From the NCBI GenBank assembly GCA_959347315.1, contig OY365813.1:13482310-13546309 (forward strand): DNA of 64,000 bases. Reading direction: 5' to 3'. The notes below the pieces were generated by a model, which was not told the origin of the DNA, ran no database searches, and was given only the letters and a program-made list of their open reading frames with translations. The translations under genes were made by a program, and so were the position numbers. This DNA comes from Bimastos eiseni (taxonomy: Eukaryota; Annelida; Clitellata; Crassiclitellata; Lumbricidae). Of this stretch, positions 47,747 to 58,700 are shown piece after piece (the first letter of the stretch is position 1; each line of letters starts with the position of its first letter).

Positions 47747-48413
47747 CCAGACAGTCAGTTGCTCAACTGAATAGGTTTCTGTGTGGGAACGTTGAAAAAA
47801 TTCTTAGTTCACTGTGCTTAGTGCAGCCGACTGATGGCACGGTCGGTATAATAAGTATAAGAAATAAATATATGAAGAAGATACCGGTATGCACATGTTA
47901 GACTTTGTTTCTTTTTTCTTTATGTTTATCTAAACCATTAGCAACATTTGGCGTGTGGCAAGTCTCGATTGTGAAGTCTTAACTAGATATGTGCCTGCTG
48001 TATCCTATCTGCTCGATCCGAATTTCGTTTTCTGTTAACTACACAACTTCACTGAAGTATGATTCTACGATGATCTGATTCGCATTATGTAAATAAAGTA
48101 TCTGAATAAAATAAGAATAGGTATATACCAGAGTGTAGGCTTGGCTTGGTTATGCGAAGTAAAGACACAATTTGTTTGAAATTGAGAGTAAGGAAGTAAG
48201 AAAAAAAACATGTGCGGATGTCACTTGACATAGTGTGGGCGCATAACATAGTATAAGCCTGGTTTGGCGTCACACCCCCCCCCCCTAATTATTGGGCAAG
48301 TCTATCTATTGAGTTGGTCTAAATTGTATTCTGTAATTGAAATGTCTGTTCAGCAAATTTTAAAAGTCCCTTAAATAGCCTAATTCTAGGGCATGTTATC
48401 GCATGATGGGATC

Positions 48414-48744
48414 CAAGGGTGCAAAAAACCAGAATTTTTAAAATCAATAGTTGGTTTTTTGTTTTATTTGGGTTTTTTGGTTTTTAGTTTTCTCTTGGAT
48501 TTTGTCACAACAGTTTTGTTATAAAAAGCATCAAACACAGCACGATGAAGGGCTCCAGCTCGTTCTATAATTAATTTAGCTTGATTTCGGACTGAATAAC
48601 ACACAATTAGTAATATAATAGTAATATTAGTAAATTTAATAAATATAATTTAAAAAACCCAAAAACTAAAATTGTCGTTTTACGTATCTTTTGGTATTTG
48701 TACAAAAAATAAATGACCAAAAAACCAACATTTTTGCAGCCCTG
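48414..48744. mobile_element. hAT-like MITE, 331 bp (GGTGCAAAAA family)
   Basis: The left end is CAAGGGTGCAAAAAACC, and the right end reverse-complemented is CAGGGCTGCAAAAATG. The flanks ATGGGATC (48406-48413) and ATGAGATC (48745-48752) differ at one base. It is co-linear with 57611-57916 (GATTTCGGACTGAATAACAC and other blocks). It is AT-rich and non-coding. Confidence 0.85.
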
Positions 48745-50372
48745 ATGAGATCTTATGGCGTAGAGGAACAAATCGATGTAGGCCTATACGTCGATTGAAA
48801 TCGTATCGTTGAAAGGTAGTGGTATCGCCAGAGCTTCGAGGTTGAGGGAAGCAAAGGGTCTCTAACAACTTGGGGATCTGATGGAGCGTCGTAAGCTCGC
48901 CAACGGGGCCTGGGGCAGAGCATTAAATTGATGCCAAATGGAGTGCATTTTGGGCTCTTGTTTACCTCGTATTTTAAAACTATTATGTCGAAATAAATGT
49001 ACTTTAATAAAATCATCTCGATGTGCGACAACATTTACCTAAATTATATGCAAGGAAGCCGTTCGCAGTCGAAGTAGGCCTATACTTCAACTGCAAGCCT
49101 TAGTCAGATTTTTAAAAGCGCGATGAAGTTAAGTTTTAAAGTAAAACTAGCCATATGCAACCCAGCTTCGTCTGGAAATGCACTTCTGTGAAGGCCCTAT
49201 GCAAAATAAGTGGCGTATACGTACAGTGGCGTCGCCCGAGCGTGGAGGTTTCGGGGCAAAACGCCTCTAACGATTAGGACACGGCCAGTGGAGCGTCGGG
49301 AGCTTCTCTATCGGGGCCTCCCCCACTGAAGCCTTCGCAATTTTTATCATTTTATGCTATATAAAGTACAATTTGGGCTCTTGTTTACCTCTTGTTTTTC
49401 AGCTATAATTTCGATATAAAAATCACCTGGATTAGGCTTGTCACAAAGTTTGACTATATCATATGCAGAGGACCTTAATTGTGAAATGTTAAATTACAAA
49501 TAACGAAGGATAGGCTACCCCCACTCCATACAAAACTCCTCGGAATTGCACGAATCCAAAGACCCAGCCTGGTCCTGGATGGGCGCAGCTGCCTCTCCTT
49601 GATCCCCCGTGGCGACGCTATAGTGTTGGAAGGTCAGACTGACTTCTAATGGGAAGTGTCGTACAAAGGCCTCCTACGATTTCTCGTACGATCTCTCAGT
49701 TTAAAAGTCTATCACCTGGGATTCGGAGGTCGTAGGTGCACCGTGCAATAGGAGGAAATAGTGACCTAGCTTAAGACTTACATGGGCATTGGACGTCATT
49801 ACGGCACGTAGGCCTAATAAGGCCTACATGCAGGAGTCGGATGTCAGCCTCCCTTGCAACTGCCAATACACAGGGAGAGAGGAACTGGAGGCGCTTCAAT
49901 CTCTGTATAAAGGCCTGAGGGCGGTCTCGGCCGATGTCAGACCATGGAGGCCCCATCATGTCATATGTTGCCATCATGCCGACGAAGTGTAAAGGAAGCG
50001 AGGGATGGTAGTCGCCTCAGCGACCGTCGACAGAGTCTCAGTAGAAAGCTCATAGCTTCGCAGCACCCTCAATGCATCTAGCGAGGCGATGCAGGTCCCC
50101 AATACTTTGTTTACATGTGATGTGGTAATCGTAACATTTCTACGGCGCCCACAAAAGCGAAGTCGCGGGAACCAGCTTATCACAGGCGGTTAATCAAAAC
50201 TGAATCGATAGACAGAGGTCAAAATCCAGACAGGCAGGCAGGCAGGCAGAAAGGTGGATGGTGTTTAGAGTTGAAAGTGCGAGGGAGGGAGGGAGGAAGG
50301 GGAGGAGAAGGAATCAGAAGGATTTGCGAAAGAGCAGTGTTTTCAGTCGTGAGTGAAAGACCTGTGAGCAGA
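48745..50372. other. Gene-free stretch with two related repeat units
   Basis: About 48830-48990 and 49225-49410 are diverged copies of one repeat: GGAGCGTCG(T/G)(A/G)AGCT, ACGGGGCCT, TTGGGCTCTTGTTTACCTC, then ATTATGTCGA- or ATTTCGATATA-like text. They lie about 400 bp apart in the same orientation. No coding exon was recognised. The right end has a CAGG/GGGA simple repeat (50230-50300). Confidence 0.5.
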
Positions 50373-51740
50373 TCAATCAATCAATCAATTCTTTTTTATT
50401 GCTCACCATCAAAATATATAACATACAAACACGGAAAAAAATTATATTATCATAGTCATGCAGTGAACAAGGGAAACCCCAAAAGAACGTACCGTTCCGC
50501 TAACAGAGGCCACCCAATTTCAACACTATATTAACCTAGAAGTAAGTTTTTATTATTATAGGTTATTTCCGCGTACCATATAAAACATCGAACATAATCG
50601 TAATTTCATAACAAGTAATGTCACAACCACAAGTAACTTTATCTAACTGTTCATTAAATAAGTTTTTAAATTATTCTTAAATCGATGCAAAGATGACATA
50701 TTGGTTAGGTGGGTAGGTAGCGTGTTCCAAAAGGAACACTTTCTGAACAAAAGGAGATAGCAAGAGGTGAGGTGGTTGTGTGTTCGTAGGATCAGGTATT
50801 TGTCTTACTGCTGCTGGAGGAGGTTTGTTCCGAAGAGGCGGGACAGTAATGCATTTGGAGCGATTTGCAAATCTGAGTGATGATGAGGTGACGGGAGGGC
50901 GAAGCAGAGTGAGGGTGGAAGAGGAACGGATTGAACGATGTGGTTGAATCGTGAACAACTGACGGAGATTATGTGGTGTGTGAGGATTGCAGTGTACGTG
51001 CTGTAGGTGAGTGAAATGATCTTATTGACCTATTCGATCCGTTCAGGTAATTTGAGCCAGTGGAGTGATTTGAGGGCAGGAGTGGTATGGCGATGCTTTA
51101 GGGTTTTTGTGACAGCACGGGCGAAAGGATTCTGAATGGCTTGGAGGCGATTTAATTGGGCGGTGTCTATAACGAGGAAAATCCAATTTAGCATGAACTA
51201 GTGATGTGGCTGCATGCAGTTTTGGAGTCAAGCATAATTATAGGGGCGGATTCTACGAAGATCACGGATATATATGCATGAAGCAAGAGCGAGAAAGATG
51301 AGTGATATGATCACTGATCAGCGGAACTAAGATTTAGGTCAAAGATTATGCCTAGGTTACGGACAAGAGCATTTGCAGTGAATGCGTGGATGGATGCAGA
51401 TTCAAGGTTGAGGCAAATAGAGGGATCAGGACTTTTATTCAGTTGCTCACGGAGGCCAATTAGAATGAATTTGGTTTCGGAGGGGTTCAGGCAGAGGAGA
51501 TTTGAGGTCATCCAAGATGAGATTTGGGTTACGACATGAAGAACATGATCAATGGAGTTGGAGAAGATGGTTGGAGAGAAAGAAATGAATAACTGGGTGT
51601 CATCAGCGTATAAATGACGGTCAACCGAAGATGCGTTACTGAGGATTGACGGGGTAGCATAGAGGATGAACAAGAGGGGCCCAAGAATAGAACCTTGAGG
51701 TCCCCTAGCAGGTTGACACCAAGGATGAGCAGCTCCAATA
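50373..51740 (-). mobile_element. CR1/L2-type LINE, 3' two-thirds of reverse transcriptase with tail
   Basis: On the minus strand: GPQGSILGPLLFILYATP (about 51710-51650, with one frame change), HLYADDTQLFISFSP (catalytic YADD, about 51615), WMTSNLLCLNPSETKFILIG, RNLGIIFDLNL, then the decayed SLVHAKLDF and LHWLKI-type region (51230-51050) and the C-terminal TIQPHRSIRSSSTLTLLRPP (50950). The order and motifs are those of CR1/L2-group elements. The 3' end is marked by (TTGA)n on the minus strand (plus 50373-50388). Stops and frameshifts show it is inactive, and the 5' part is missing. Confidence 0.88.
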
Positions 51741-54232
51741 CGCTTTCAATATCCTGTAAGGCCCAGGGGCGGATGAAGCGACATATATACAGATGCCGAG
51801 CAACAATCATTGTCTACCTCAGCCTAGACGTATTCACCCGCATATTGTTGATTGCGGCCCATATCTGAACGGCCCGCAACTCATTAGCGATCGTACCACT
51901 CATCATTCGATGCCGATGATCAGGTTAAGTGTCGTCCGTAAATTTTGCTGTCTTGCTACGCTCGTTTACTGGATGTATATCATTCTGAAGCGTTGACAAC
52001 AAACTCCGGTGGGTGTTGTAACTTGTTGTAAGTAAAAATCTTATATTTGTCAAGCTTGTCAAGCTGAAATCACAAGTTTTTGCAAATTTTGAACTCTTGG
52101 CCGACTTTGTAGGTGTCGACACTAGTCTTGGCGATGATCAATGCCTACACTCTTAGAGCAGCACGCTATTTTTGCTGTATTTAATCAGTGACCACTGTGA
52201 CCTGGAAATATAGCAAAGCCACGGCTTGTACTCCGGCAGCGCTAGTCCAAAGCTTGGAAGGAGGAGGACGATGGATGCTAATGATACCATATGTCATGTC
52301 TAGTAGTAAAAACGAAATCAGTCAATGAATACGACTAACGTTAATTATTAATCTATCGGCAGACAGAGGATTTAAAGAATAGGCTTAGCCTAATTGAACA
52401 GTGATTAAGGTGTAAGGCAGAGAGATTGGAGTTATATCGATAAGTTGCCTTCTCCACTCAGGCTAATACTTGGAGCCCAGGAGAATTGAATTGTTAGTCG
52501 TACACTATAGATGCATTTGCAAAGCGCAAATAGATATCTCCATTAAATACCCGCAGCCCACTTATTGCGAGCTTAGGTACAGAATTCAAGGACTTGTGAA
52601 GGACATCATACACGGATGTGAGTCTATGCGTCGGAACTGCTACCTCATCACCAAAACGAACGCCAACATTTCATGTGTTTTTGTATATAATATTTTGATA
52701 ATGACAGGACAGACTTTTAGAATCATATTGATGTTGAAACTAACTATATTCAGGAGTATTGATCGATGTATCTATATCTGGACATTGCTAAAAGTTCAAT
52801 GCTTTTGACTAAACGAGAAAACAACCATAAATAAATTTAGGTAATGTCTGATTTATGTAACGCAGAATTGTGCTGTAGGCGTATACATGTACATGTATTT
52901 GCCAATGAGTAAATTATATCTGTACATTTAGTTGTGTCGTTCATGCCTTATTACCGTAGAAGATGACGTTGTGAAACTGAATAATCTGTTTGCACGTCAT
53001 ATTTACTGTTTTCGATGCCGTCTATTACTGAACATTCATTTGGCACTGTTTCAGAACTTCTCCAAGGCGATACATGTGAAGATGAGTTCATTAATTCTGA
53101 ACGAATTAGTTGTATTGACGCTGTGAGACACCAGACAGAGCGATTGACGTCACATAAATTGATCCAATAGAAAATGATGTCGTTCGAAAAATTGAACAAT
53201 AATGTATGTAATAATTTGGTATCCCAGAAATATCGATTGATCGATCAGTGTGTAACTTGTGACGCAATTCTCGCTGCGTCATTGGCAAGACAGAGCCGGA
53301 CCACGCCTCGCGATGCTAGCCAACTACAGATTGAGTGACGTCGAAGCTGGGCGCCGGGTATCAAGAGAACTAAACATTGTTGCGTCAATGATTATCTAGG
53401 GTTCGACCGTGATATCAAATGTTTCCGTAAAGGCGAGCAATTTTCGATAGGCGATCGTGAAATGAATACGATGTGCCCAAGTGGAGGGAAGGTACTAAAC
53501 TTTTCCGTTCTAGGACATACGGTAAATCATATTACAGGGCCTATTGCAAGATGCTCGTAATAATGTGATAGGCGTATAGTTCCTACCATTCACTATCAGA
53601 TAGTGGTCACGGTTTTCGTTGGCTTTATTGGCAGTCACGTCATACAGGACACAAAGCGAGGCAATAACCATCGAGCAATTGTATTCATTCATTGGTGTCA
53701 ATTTAATAATTTTATCCAACAAGCCAGACATTCTGCTGAAAGAAAAGTTAACGCAGGCTTAGGTGTCAATTTATCAGCGCCACACACAACGCGTTAAGAA
53801 GACTATCAAATAAAATTTGCAAAAGCCACGGTCTTTGCTCTGTTTTGCTCTAGAGTCAAAATACAGGGGAGAATACAGGACTAGAACAATCAGTGAATAG
53901 AGTCAAAATGCTTTTTCTGGTGCTCAAGGGTGTACGTATGTAGGGAGACATGAGCGTCTTGCAGGGTCATTGAACTGGCCAAGATACACGGTATGTGATG
54001 TCCTTGCCAGCTGGCCCACATGGAGCCAAAGTAGAACCCATGTTCGCACGTGGGACTCATTTACATGTAGATGCCATCATATTGGTCCCAAGTAATGCTC
54101 ATGGATATGCTGGCAGGGTTGGGATATTGGAGACCTCCAAACTCTAGAAAAGCCACACAATAGCTGCATCAGGGAAACAAACTGACGCTATATCAAATCA
54201 ATTATGAGCCACGTTATTGGGTCGGTTTTGGG
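51741..54232. other. Gene-free stretch
   Basis: No coding exon or clear element was recognised apart from a weak relative (about 52225-52310) of the GCCAGTCC repeat at 21341-21530. The base composition is ordinary for the window. Confidence 0.45.
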
Positions 54233-55577
54233 CAGTGCTGGGAACGAGACCAAAACCTCGAGACCAAGACCGAGACCAAGACCGAGAGGTCCAAGACCGG
54301 GTGGTCCGAGACCAAGACCAAGACCGGGTGGTCCGAGACCAAGACCAAGACCGACGGTCCGAGACCAAGACCAAGACCGGGTGGTCCGAGACCAAGACCA
54401 AGACCGACGGTCCGAGACCAAGACCAAGACCAAGACCGACGGTCCGAGACCAAGACCAAGACCAAGACCGATGCTCTTTTTAATAAACAATTCAATCTAT
54501 TGTTATGTGTACCATTTGTGATCTGGGGTTACATGCGTATTTAAAACGTTTTGGAACGGGGCATTAACTCTGTTGGAAAAGGAGTGGTCAGACAATGCCG
54601 TATTTAAGATTCGTTTGTACAGTAATCGGGGAGATTGACGTTTGGTACCGACCTCGTTGGTCGTTTTAGTTAAGCCGTCAATTCTCCAGTTGTATTTCCT
54701 CTGGCAGCCGTTGGGCAGAGTTGGCTGTACAGTTTTCCGTATACGTTGCTGTGGGCGTCTACCGTTTTCCGTGTTTTGTTTTCCGAATGCAACTGCGGTG
54801 GTGCGGACCTTTCTACCGTGAGTTCTTATGTTCGCGTTATTTTTCTGGTATATAAAGAGTATTTTATCATACCCTAGTTTTATTAATAACTCAGGACCTT
54901 AACACTATTAGGACGCTAAAACGGAGTACCACGCTTAAAACATTAATTTTTTTGCTGAAGAATACTAATCTTAATGGCCCAGAAACAGTTTTACCGGCCA
55001 GTCTGAACTTTTGCGGGTTCAGCCCTTGGCTTCGGCCGGAGAATATCACACTATAAAATTACTTACAGAATTTACATATACGTTTTAAATACTAAATTTT
55101 TTAAGATAAGTAGATTAACGTTTCGTTTGAATGATGTAGGCCTACTTGTACTTGGAATTGTAGGTTAATAGTGACTACACGAGGCTGACCATACAATTAT
55201 TAGATTGTTCCAGAACCTTGAAATTTGTGAAAGCAAATTTTGAAATGGCTGGTTCCGTTGCAAATGCATTTTTTGCTAACAGTAACATGTATATATATAT
55301 ATATGGTCTAAACACTGGTGTCTCTAATCGAAAATAACCAACAAATATCAAAGAAATTGCTCTGATACGGCAAATGACCAAGAACGCTGACCTAAGACGA
55401 AGACCAATCCCAAGAACGTTCCTTTAAAACAAAGACCAAGACCAAGACCAAGACCGATGGGTTCGAGACCGAGACCAAGACCAAGACCGAAGCCTTTGAG
55501 ACCAAGACCAAGACCGCAGTTTTCCGGTCTCGAGACCGTCTCGAGACCAAGACCGCGGTCTCGAGACCACATCCCTG
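54233..55577 (-). mobile_element. hAT-like non-autonomous element, 1345 bp, perfect 8-bp duplication
   Basis: It begins CAGTGCTGGGAACGAGACC and ends GGTCTCGAGACCACATCCCTG on the plus strand. GTTTTGGG stands on both sides (54225-54232 and 55578-55585). The subterminal blocks (54245-54474 and 55430-55570) are arrays of GAGACCAAGACC 12-mers and palindromic GGTCTCGAGACC. The shorter copy at 20790-21332 is an internally deleted relative in opposite orientation. The interior (54480-55430) has no transposase reading frame. The arrays give spurious Arg/Pro-rich open frames in every phase. Confidence 0.92.
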
Positions 55578-55788
55578 GTTTTGGGGCAAGTGAGTAACAG
55601 GCAAAATAAGACAGCATGGTCGAAGCATGTGAAGCAACATCACCAGCGGCGTATTTGCACGACTGCTTGATCAAGCTTTGATAAAGCAATCTCTGGATAA
55701 TAATGTTATGACTGGAACAGAGAATCGTGGAGTGATATGAATGAGTGTGTATGGTATGTGGAAGAACTGGAATGGCTGGAGTGGCTGG

Positions 55789-58700
55789 CTATCCGGCGAC
55801 GGTGAGTGGAAAAGTGCTCTGATCCTCGTCGTCCGTCATTCTCTCCGCCGTCGACTCGCAGCAGATGAGCGGCTTGCCCTCCAGGATGCAGTCCAGCTTG
55901 CTCGATCGTCGTCCCTGCTGTACCTCTGACGATGGGGAAAGGCCGACGTGGTGATGGTCCAGGGGGTGGTGGAGGTGGTAGGGCAGGGACGACGACGTCC
56001 GACCCAACGTTTGCGACCGCTGCATCTTTACGTCGTCCGTCTGACGCAGACTGGCCGTCATCTTTGGCGGACGCGTCTCCCCTAGCAACGCGCTCGATGA
56101 CGTCGTCCTACCACGTGACGTTGACTCCGATGGCTGCATCATCTCCCCTAGCAACGCGCTCGATGACGTCAATCGGCCATTATTGCAACTGCACAGCATG
56201 TCGGCCATCTTGTCGCCGACGGTGGAGAACGCGACCTGGGTGCCTGGACATCTGCAGTATTCGAGGCAGGGATCAATTTCGCCGGGGAAAGGACCCTCGG
56301 ATAGGAGTCCCAATCGACAGCCGCACGTCGAAATGTCCGGACGTCGAAGACACCTGGCACAGTCGTAGCGCTCCTCGGCGGCGCAGCTCCGTTCCGTTCT
56401 CGAACATTCTGAACAGTCGGAGAATCCGAGGCTCTGCGGACATCCGGGACCCACTGAGTGCAGGCTGTGTAGAACGGAAGCTACGTGACCGGAAGTTAGG
56501 CAGTCTTCGTCGTCGAAGCCAGTAACTTTGAGTGTAATGGAGTGTTTGAAGTTGGATTCTCTGCTTTCTTGCTTCGCCCAGAAAACTCGCTTCCTGATAG
56601 TACAGAACCAGCCTACTAAATCTTTAACTATCAAAAACGTTCCGTACAATTTGTTTTCTATCAGATTTCTAACATAACTCCCACAGCGCCGTTTACGCAC
56701 ATTTACCACAAACACCGCCGGGCGCCTTGCATGGCTTCCAACGTCATTCGTTCATACTGCATTGTATTGTATTGCATTGTTGCAGCGTTAGTAGCCTCGG
56801 TGGCCTATTACAGAAACATCGTTCCAGAGAAGGTCATGGGTTACGGAACAGTGCATCCTGTCTATATACAGGACACACTGTTCCGTAACTATTAATAGGG
56901 CCCTAGTTGAAAATCCTCGGTAGCCTTGTAGGCCTGCAAATTATCTGCTTCCAAATCTACATGTATTGTGCAATTCTCTTTGGTCTTGAACCTATAAGGC
57001 ATGCGCATTATGCGTTCAACAAATCCACAGTAGGTCTATGGCGATCATCGTTCAGGTATGAAAGTATCGCTCGAAAACCTACCAAATATGACTTCAGCCT
57101 AAGCAGTAATAGGTAGCCTAACATAATTATAATTATGGACATTGATCCCTGTAGCCTAAAGTCGTGGACGTTAAAACCTCGACGCTCAATTCCACGGTTT
57201 GAAAATTAGGACACCATTGATAGAGTTCTGCGTACCATTTTCTGTCCAAACTCTTAAAAAGGTAATTCACCGTAATTGTAATGCTTAAAACTTTTAGTCA
57301 TGCTTGACTTAACGATGAGGATAACCTCAATATTTAAGAGGTTTACATTTCTTCCAATAACTTAATAAACCATCCATGTTTCCTTGCATGATCCTCTCAT
57401 AGACTGTTCTCGCAATACAGCTCTTGAATATTCGTCGTCATTAAGTTATAAGGACCTAAATCCCACATGTTTGAAGTGTAGAGCTACTAGAGTATGACGC
57501 TACCATTATAAAACCGCTACGACGTCCTTGTAAACAGTGTAAGCACATACCATGTAAACCGTGTAAGTACATACCATGTAAACAGTGTAAGCACTAAGCA
57601 CATAAATTATCAGAGGTGCAAAAAACCAAGATTATTTAAATCAAAAGTTGGTTTTTTGGTTTTATTTATCTTTTTTGGTTCTTAGTCTTCCTTTGGATTT
57701 TGTCACAAGAGTTTTGTTATAAAACGCATTAAATATAGCATGAATAAAGTGGTCCAACCCGTTTTAATAATTAATTCAGTTTGATTTCGGACTGAATAAC
57801 ACACAATTAGAAATATAATAGTAATATTAGTAAATTGAATAAAAATATTAAAAAAAACAAAATAGCACAAATTTAAAAAACAAAATAACCAAAAAACCAA
57901 CATGTTTGCAGCGCTGTAAATTATATGGAAAGAAAATATATGCGTGTGGGTCAACATACCTGCTCAGTACAAGAAGTCCGAAACACAACATCAGAAGTCC
58001 GACTGCCGACGCAGTCAACAGAATGATGATGACACAGCGCCCTACGAATGCCAGGGAACCAGTACATATAAAATATTACAATACATATTCACACATTAAA
58101 CACAACTTCATACGATTGAAAGCATTCCGACGAGTCTATCGTAACGCAAAATCGACTCTCGTCAATATAATATTGTCCATTGTGGAAAAATGCCGTCGTC
58201 TATTGCATTCCAGTGGAGTGGAGAGGCTGGAAAGGCGTTGCCATAGAAACTATGATGGAATGCTCAAGAGACTGGGAATTCAATGCCAGGAAGCACACAC
58301 ACATGTATATCTATATATAGAGAGATGCGGAGAGCGTCTCTGAGTAGATACATGTATCTTTAAGGGGCTATATAAATGGTTGATTACATTACATTATTTT
58401 TTTACCTAATATGCGCTTGACTGAAGTGGGCCCTCTGCACAAGTGCAGTTGTCAGCGGTTTGGAGCTCAACCCCCAAGCTATTCTTCTAAGCCGTGAACT
58501 AAATGACTGAAAAGATGTTGGCGATCGGGTAATGAAATATCCAATCAGTCGTCATCTGTTTCTGTGTTCAACATATTACCAACATTTGAATTGGCCAGAA
58601 TTCGTGCGCGCTGGACCACTGGCTCGTTTTCACAACTAAACACGCCCAGAGGGTTATTGGTCTCGTTATTATGGATTTAGAGGCCGATGCGACAGACCCG

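Larger units (their letters stand above)
44442..48413. other. RABL6 3' untranslated region and gene-free DNA
   Basis: The RABL6 3' untranslated region starts at 44442; its end is probably near 45330 or 45410 (see signals). From there to 48413 no coding exon was seen. A 44-bp minisatellite occupies 47482-47746. Other open frames lack splice or family support. Confidence 0.5.

Noticed and set aside
47638..47901. 87-codon frame with CLEVRFEKCPVFQT repeats
   Set aside because: It is a product of the 44-bp minisatellite.
54204..54521. Arg/Pro-rich open frames on the plus strand and Gly/Leu-rich ones on the minus strand
   Set aside because: They are translations of the GAGACCAAGACC 12-mer array at one end of the hAT-like element; all phases stay open because 12 is divisible by 3.
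55932..56525. 197-codon plus-strand frame opposite the tail exon
   Set aside because: The minus-strand frame has a matching acceptor, phase and stop; the plus frame is its shadow.
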